From positions 1 through 64,000 of the forward strand of contig NZ_JASKMS010000032.1 of the NCBI RefSeq assembly GCF_030124145.1: a stretch of 64,000 bases of DNA. The letters run 5' to 3'. The translations under genes and the position numbers were made by a program. The DNA is from Streptomyces sp. 378 (GTDB lineage Bacteria; Actinomycetota; Actinomycetes; Streptomycetales; Streptomycetaceae). Below, one piece after another: positions 60,319 through 64,000 of the stretch; position 1 is the stretch's first letter, and each line of letters starts with the position of its first letter. The notes beneath the pieces are model-generated. The model made no database searches. It saw nothing but the letters and a program-made list of their open reading frames with translations, and was not told where the DNA came from.

Positions 60319-61280
60319 GAGCACACCTCCGTGATCAGGCGTTCCCAGTCGGCCAGGAAGCGCTTGAGCCCGTGGCGTTCGAGCGCCGCCTGGCGGGCGC
60401 GGGCTCCGTCCGCGGCCGCCGCCTCGGGTTCGTGGAGGTAGCGGCGGGCGGCGCGGGCCAGGACGTCGGGGCGGGTGGAGAGGGTGCCCGCGCCGGGCGG
60501 GACGGCCTCCACCGCCTCGGTGGTGGCGAGCGCCAGGACGGGCATGCCCAGGTGCATGGCCTCCAGCAGCGACAGGCCGAGGGAGGTCCAGCGCACCGGG
60601 TGCAGGTACATGCGGCGTTCGGCCAGGGCGGTGTGCAGCTCGCTCTGCGGGAGGTCGGCGGTGCGCAAGCGGCCGGGGGGCAGGCCGAGGTGTTCGGCCA
60701 GTCCCTCGGTGCCCATGCCGAACACGTCGAGCGGGACGGCCTCGGCGAGGGCGGGCATGAGGTCCGTTCCGGTGTGGCGGGCGCGCCGCACGGGTTCGTT
60801 GACCACGACGGCGGCGCGGGCGAGCCGGCCGCTGTAGCGGTGGCCCGGGTCGACGATGCCGTGCTCGATCACCTCGGTGCGGGTGGTTCCGCTGTCCCAG
60901 AACAGCCGGTTGAAGTGCGTGACGTGCACGAGCGTCAGGTCGTCGCGGTCGGCGCACGGGTGCCGGGTGTCGGGCACGTCCCCGTCGGGGGCGTTGTGCT
61001 CCAGGTACACCGCGGGCACGTCCCGGCCGGGGCGCCGCCCGCCGAGCAGGCGTTCGGCCAGCGCCGCCTCGTGCGGCCGCTGGAGAAGGACCAGGTCGAC
61101 GGGCGTGTCGGGGAGTTCCTCGGGAGTGACCTCGCGTACCGGCGCGGGCCAGGTGAAGGTGCGGGCCCGCCCGAGGCCGTCCGGGCCGCGGTCGGGGGTG
61201 ACGGGGACGAGGTAGGTGTGCGGGCCCTGGACGAAGGCGGTCGTCCAGGAGCCGTGCACGTGCCACAGCAGGATGTTCAT
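60315..61280 (-). CDS. Glycosyltransferase (GT4-like)
   Basis: Protein of 321 residues. The C-terminal half carries MYLHPVRWTSLGLSLLEAMHLGMPVLALATTEAVEAVP, the GT4-like donor site. The N-terminal half (MNILLWHVHGSWTTAFVQGPH, YLEHNAPDGDVP) is unlike standard GT4 acceptor domains. Its start overlaps the stop of the GT9 gene (ATGA) and its stop overlaps the next start. Acceptor and sugar unknown; the locus suggests heptose. Confidence 0.85.
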   Translation of the reverse strand: MNILLWHVHGSWTTAFVQGPHTYLVPVTPDRGPDGLGRARTFTWPAPVREVTPEELPDTPVDLVLLQRPHEAALAERLLGGRRPGRDVPAVYLEHNAPDGDVPDTRHPCADRDDLTLVHVTHFNRLFWDSGTTRTEVIEHGIVDPGHRYSGRLARAAVVVNEPVRRARHTGTDLMPALAEAVPLDVFGMGTEGLAEHLGLPPGRLRTADLPQSELHTALAERRMYLHPVRWTSLGLSLLEAMHLGMPVLALATTEAVEAVPPGAGTLSTRPDVLARAARRYLHEPEAAAADGARARQAALERHGLKRFLADWERLITEVCS

Positions 61281-62350
61281 ACGGCCGCTCCTCGTTGGGT
61301 CTGTTCTCCCCGGTGCGCCGAGTGGCCCGTGAGGACCGCCACGGCGTCGAGCACCTCGGCGTCGCCGATGCCGTCGAGGCAGGGGTGTCCGGGCACCGGG
61401 CAGTGCCGTGCCCTGGTTCCGGCGCACGCCGCCCGGGGGTCGCCGAGCAGGACGTGCGGTACGCCGTAGGGGGCCCACCGCTCGGCCGGCACGACCGGCG
61501 CGAAGAGGCTGACGACGGGTGTCCCCACAGCGGCGGCCAGGTGCGCCGGGCCGGTGTTCCCGGAGATCAGGGCCCGGGCCCCGGCCAGGATCCCGGCGAG
61601 TTGGGGCAGGTCGGTGGCGCCGCCGAGGTCGAGGGCGTGCCGCCCGGCGACCCGTGCGGTCAGTTCACGCTCGGTGCGCCCGCCCGTGACGACCACGCGG
61701 TGGCCCGCCGCGGACAGCGCGGCGACGGCCCGTGCCGCCCGCCCCGGGGTCCACGCCCGCGCCGGCACGGCCGCGCCGGGGTGGAGGACGACGTAGGGCT
61801 CGGGGCCGGTGAGGCGGGTGGTGGCCGGCGGTGGCAGGACGCGCGGCCGGCCGTCGTCGCCGGGCGGCAGGGCGAAACCCGCGGCGGCCGCCAGGTCGAG
61901 GGCGGCCAGTACCTCGTGCCGGTGCGGCAGCCGGCGGTGCCTGAGGTCGAGGAGCGCGCCCGGGTAGTCCTCGCTGTCGGCTGCGGTCCACCCGATCCCG
62001 GCGAGCTTCAGCAGCAGGGCGATCGGCAGCGGGCTCTGGTGGTACGACACCAGGACCAGCGCCCGGTCGAAGCGGCCGTCGGTGAGCGTGCGCATCAGCT
62101 GCCGGGTGGCCGACCGCGTGACCGGCGGCGGATCGATCCCGACCCAGGGGGCGTCGTGGGTCAGCACGTCGTCGACGCCGGGCAGCATCCGCCCGGCCGC
62201 GGCACCCTGGGGTCCGCAGAGCAGCGCGGTGTAGGAGGATCCGGCGGCCACGGCCCGTACGGCGGGCCCGGCCAGCAGCACGTCCCCGGAGCTGTCGAGG
62301 CGGACCACGAGGGTGCGGGGAAGGCGGGCGCGGGACAGCGAGGGGCTCAT
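61277..62350 (-). CDS. Glycosyltransferase family 9 (heptosyltransferase-like)
   Basis: Protein of 357 residues. GT9 features: LPRTLVVRLDSSGDVLLAGPAVRAV at the N-terminus, YVVLHPGAAVPARAW, and the C-terminal ALISGNTGPAHLAAAVGTPVVSLFAP of heptosyltransferases. These use ADP-heptose as donor, which fits the gmhA/hldE/gmhB genes in the same locus. GGGGGAGG precedes the ATG. Both ends overlap neighbouring genes by four bases. Confidence 0.92.
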   Translation of the reverse strand: MSPSLSRARLPRTLVVRLDSSGDVLLAGPAVRAVAAGSSYTALLCGPQGAAAGRMLPGVDDVLTHDAPWVGIDPPPVTRSATRQLMRTLTDGRFDRALVLVSYHQSPLPIALLLKLAGIGWTAADSEDYPGALLDLRHRRLPHRHEVLAALDLAAAAGFALPPGDDGRPRVLPPPATTRLTGPEPYVVLHPGAAVPARAWTPGRAARAVAALSAAGHRVVVTGGRTERELTARVAGRHALDLGGATDLPQLAGILAGARALISGNTGPAHLAAAVGTPVVSLFAPVVPAERWAPYGVPHVLLGDPRAACAGTRARHCPVPGHPCLDGIGDAEVLDAVAVLTGHSAHRGEQTQRGAAV

Positions 62351-62955
62351 CGCGCCTCCCCCGTCGGTACGGCCGGGTCCAGCACGAGACGTACGGCCCG
62401 CGGCAGGTCCGCCACCGTGGCGTCGGCCGTCGTGACCTCCTCGGCCCGGGTGACGTCCGTGGGCACCGGCACCCCGCGGGCACCGGCCGCACGCGCGGCT
62501 TCCGGGTCCGCTCCGATGTCGCCGATCACCACGGTGCGTCCGGGCGGAACGGCGAGCCGGGGGCACGCCGCCAGGACCGGACCGGGCGCCGGCGTGCGGC
62601 AGCCGCAGCCCTGCCCGGGGCCGTGCGGGCACACCGCCCGGACGGCGAACGGCCCGAGCGGTTCCGTCACGCGCAGCCGCACGTCCTCCACCTCACGGCG
62701 GGTCGGCAGGCCCCTCGCCACGCCCGGCTGGTCGGTCACGACCCCGACGGGAGCCCCGGCGGCGCGCACGGTGTCCACGGCCTCGCGGGCGCCCGGCATG
62801 AGCGCGACGCGCGAGGGGTCGCCGTTGTGGGGCACGTCGGCGACGAGCGTGCCGTGGCGGTCGAAGAGGACGGCCGCGGGCAAGGGACTGTCCGGGGCGT
62901 GCGCGTGCTGCCGCACGTCCCCGGGGAGCAGCGAGGGGCCGGGGGGCGGCGTCAT
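62347..62955 (-). CDS. HAD-superfamily heptose bisphosphate phosphatase-like protein with altered DxD motif
   Basis: Protein of 202 residues of the GmhB/histidinol phosphatase type: LMPGAREAVDTVRAAGAPVGVVTDQPGVARGL and CPHGPGQGCGCRTPAPG (the zinc-ligand Cys/His cluster of GmhB), TVVIGDIGADPEAARAAG. The catalytic motif is DRHGTL where GmhB has DRDGTL; the second Asp, the general acid/base, is His here, caused by one base (CAC instead of GAC). Activity may be lost or changed. Coupled by ATGA to both neighbours. Confidence 0.88.
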   Translation of the reverse strand: MTPPPGPSLLPGDVRQHAHAPDSPLPAAVLFDRHGTLVADVPHNGDPSRVALMPGAREAVDTVRAAGAPVGVVTDQPGVARGLPTRREVEDVRLRVTEPLGPFAVRAVCPHGPGQGCGCRTPAPGPVLAACPRLAVPPGRTVVIGDIGADPEAARAAGARGVPVPTDVTRAEEVTTADATVADLPRAVRLVLDPAVPTGEAR

Positions 62956-64000
62956 GACCGCAGCCGTTCCCGGACCGCCGGGCGGGGCGTGGTCGCCGGC
63001 TCGCCGTTGCCGGACGCGGTGAGCGGCCGGGCCTTGCGGTGCGCGAGCCGCCCGCGCAGCCAGTGCCAGGTCGCGGCGGGCGGGACGAGGGCGCTGGTCA
63101 CCGTCATGGTGAGGATCTCGTCGCGGGTGCCCGGTCCGGGCAGGATCCGGGCGAGGGCGAACTCGGTGGTGCCGGCCAGCCATGTGACGGCGCAGGCCGT
63201 GGCGGCCCGGGGCCGGCCGAGCAGCGCGCAGCCCAGCGCCGCCACACCCGCTCCGGTCACCGCCAGATGCAGGGGCAGACGCCCGCGGGGCGCTTCCGCC
63301 CGACGCCACCAGCCACGGCCGTGCAGCCGGGTCATCAGCACGTCGTCGGCGTTGCCCGCCTGGAGCCGGACGGAGACCCAGCGCCCGGCGGGCCGGACGG
63401 GGTGGGTGGTGGTGCGCCGGCCTCCGGAGAGCGTCCATCCGGCGTCGAGCAGGCGCAGGGCGAGATCGGCGTCCTCCCGGAAGGCCCGCCGGAACCGTTC
63501 GTCGAACCCGCCCACGGCCGTCAGCGCGGCTCTGCGGTACGCCATGTCGGCGGTGATCCAGCGGGCGCCGGCGAGTCCGGCCGTGTTGCGCTCCCAGTCC
63601 GTGGGGCGCCGCCCGGCGGGCAGGGGCACCTCGATGCGGGCGGTGATTCCGGCGGTGCGCTCGGTCGCCGCGGCCAGGTCCAGGGTCAGGTCGTCGCCCC
63701 AGGTGGGCCCGGGGACCACGTCGTCGTCCAGGAAGACGATCCAGGGCGCGTCACCGGCCGCCCGCCAGCCCAGATTGCGTGCGGCGGCGGGCCCGCGCGC
63801 CCTGCCGGGCACGACGATGGTGCGCGCGCGCAGGGACGGTGGGACGTCGGCGGTCAGCGGCACGCCGGCCGGGTCGGGCCGGTCGTCGACGAGGACCACG
63901 CGGGCGGGGCGCGGCCCGGTCGCCTCGGCGAGGGCGTGCAGGCAGGCGCCCAGGCTGGGCCGGCCGAGGGTGGGGATCACGACGGCGTACTCGGCGTCGC
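62952..64000 (-). CDS. Glycosyltransferase family 2 protein (partial, start beyond the window)
   Basis: At least 349 residues visible. VIPTLGRPSLGACLHALAEA, VLVDDRP, AAARNLGWRAAGDAPWIVFLDDDVVPGPTW (DxD) and VGGFDERFRRAFREDADLALRLLDAGW are the GT2 catalytic core. C-terminal hydrophobic segments (ALGCALLGRPRAATACAVTWLAG, SALVPPAATWHWL) suggest membrane association. The frame is open to the window edge (DAEYAVVIPTLG), so the true start lies outside; GTG 63980 is inside the domain. Its stop overlaps the phosphatase start. Confidence 0.9.
   Translation of the reverse strand, partial: DAEYAVVIPTLGRPSLGACLHALAEATGPRPARVVLVDDRPDPAGVPLTADVPPSLRARTIVVPGRARGPAAARNLGWRAAGDAPWIVFLDDDVVPGPTWGDDLTLDLAAATERTAGITARIEVPLPAGRRPTDWERNTAGLAGARWITADMAYRRAALTAVGGFDERFRRAFREDADLALRLLDAGWTLSGGRRTTTHPVRPAGRWVSVRLQAGNADDVLMTRLHGRGWWRRAEAPRGRLPLHLAVTGAGVAALGCALLGRPRAATACAVTWLAGTTEFALARILPGPGTRDEILTMTVTSALVPPAATWHWLRGRLAHRKARPLTASGNGEPATTPRPAVRERLRS

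Overview
The window is chromosomal DNA of a Streptomyces or a very close relative. GC is very high and codon third positions are almost always G or C. Many genes are translationally coupled through ATGA overlaps, GTG and TTG starts are frequent, and ribosome binding sites are GGAGG-like. The gene families are typical of the genus: Pls/PosA NRPS, SprC-type protease, AA10 LPMO, GAF-ANTAR and SpoIIE-phosphatase signalling proteins, DUF1996 secreted protein, and MMPL, EamA and BrkB membrane proteins. I see no rRNA, tRNA, CRISPR array, transposase, integrase or phage structural gene.

Layout. 1-10.2 kb: M1 aminopeptidase coupled behind a Pls/PosA-type membrane NRPS, then a UGT-like glycosyltransferase, a HEAT-repeat protein and a cytochrome P450. 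10.4-21 kb: secreted serine protease, SRPBCC protein, zinc-ribbon protein, phosphoglucomutase, small Ala-rich and basic proteins with divergent stress-type promoters, lipoprotein, a decayed epimerase 3' end, an ABM monooxygenase, a diacylglycerol-kinase-like protein, and an SRPBCC-F420 oxidoreductase operon. 21-30.6 kb: secreted protein, FemAB/CelD-like GNAT, a large palindrome, AMIN-like secreted protein, two GAF/PAS/SpoIIE phosphatases around a GAF-ANTAR regulator, an ankyrin protein and a 60-residue protein. 31-41 kb: EamA and MMPL transporters, TauE-like permease behind a 14-codon leader ORF, DUF1996 protein with a LAXTG-type C-terminus, AA10 LPMO and a GNAT each preceded by a CebR-type operator, BrkB/YihY protein, flavodoxin-like protein. 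41-49.6 kb: holin-family/DUF3618 pair, second SRPBCC paralogue, a 1443-residue P-type ATPase with a small membrane partner, and a nucleotidyltransferase-BON-metallophosphoesterase operon. 49.8-56.8 kb: PhoD phosphatase, SprC-like protease with chitin-binding tail, an unrecognised two-gene unit, DoxX, hemerythrin, MFS exporter. 56.9-64 kb: a seven-gene minus-strand locus holding gmhA, hldE and gmhB homologues for an ADP-heptose-type nucleotide sugar, with four glycosyltransferases; the last runs off the window.

How the genes fit together. The cellulose part (LPMO plus GNAT) looks like one regulon under a CebR-like repressor. Several small proteins and the nucleotidyltransferase operon have sequences matching the SigB-type consensus GNNT-N14-16-GGGTAY, and the neighbouring SRPBCC, BON, DUF3618, hemerythrin, BrkB and DoxX genes suit an envelope or osmotic stress module. 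The heptose locus probably makes and transfers a heptose to a surface polymer or metabolite.

Signs of small-scale genome change: a frameshifted epimerase remnant (17.1 kb), a possible second remnant (21 kb), an exact 30-bp tandem duplication over the pgm stop codon, a partial duplication of the MFS 3' end, and a 227-bp palindrome at 23.0-23.25 kb.
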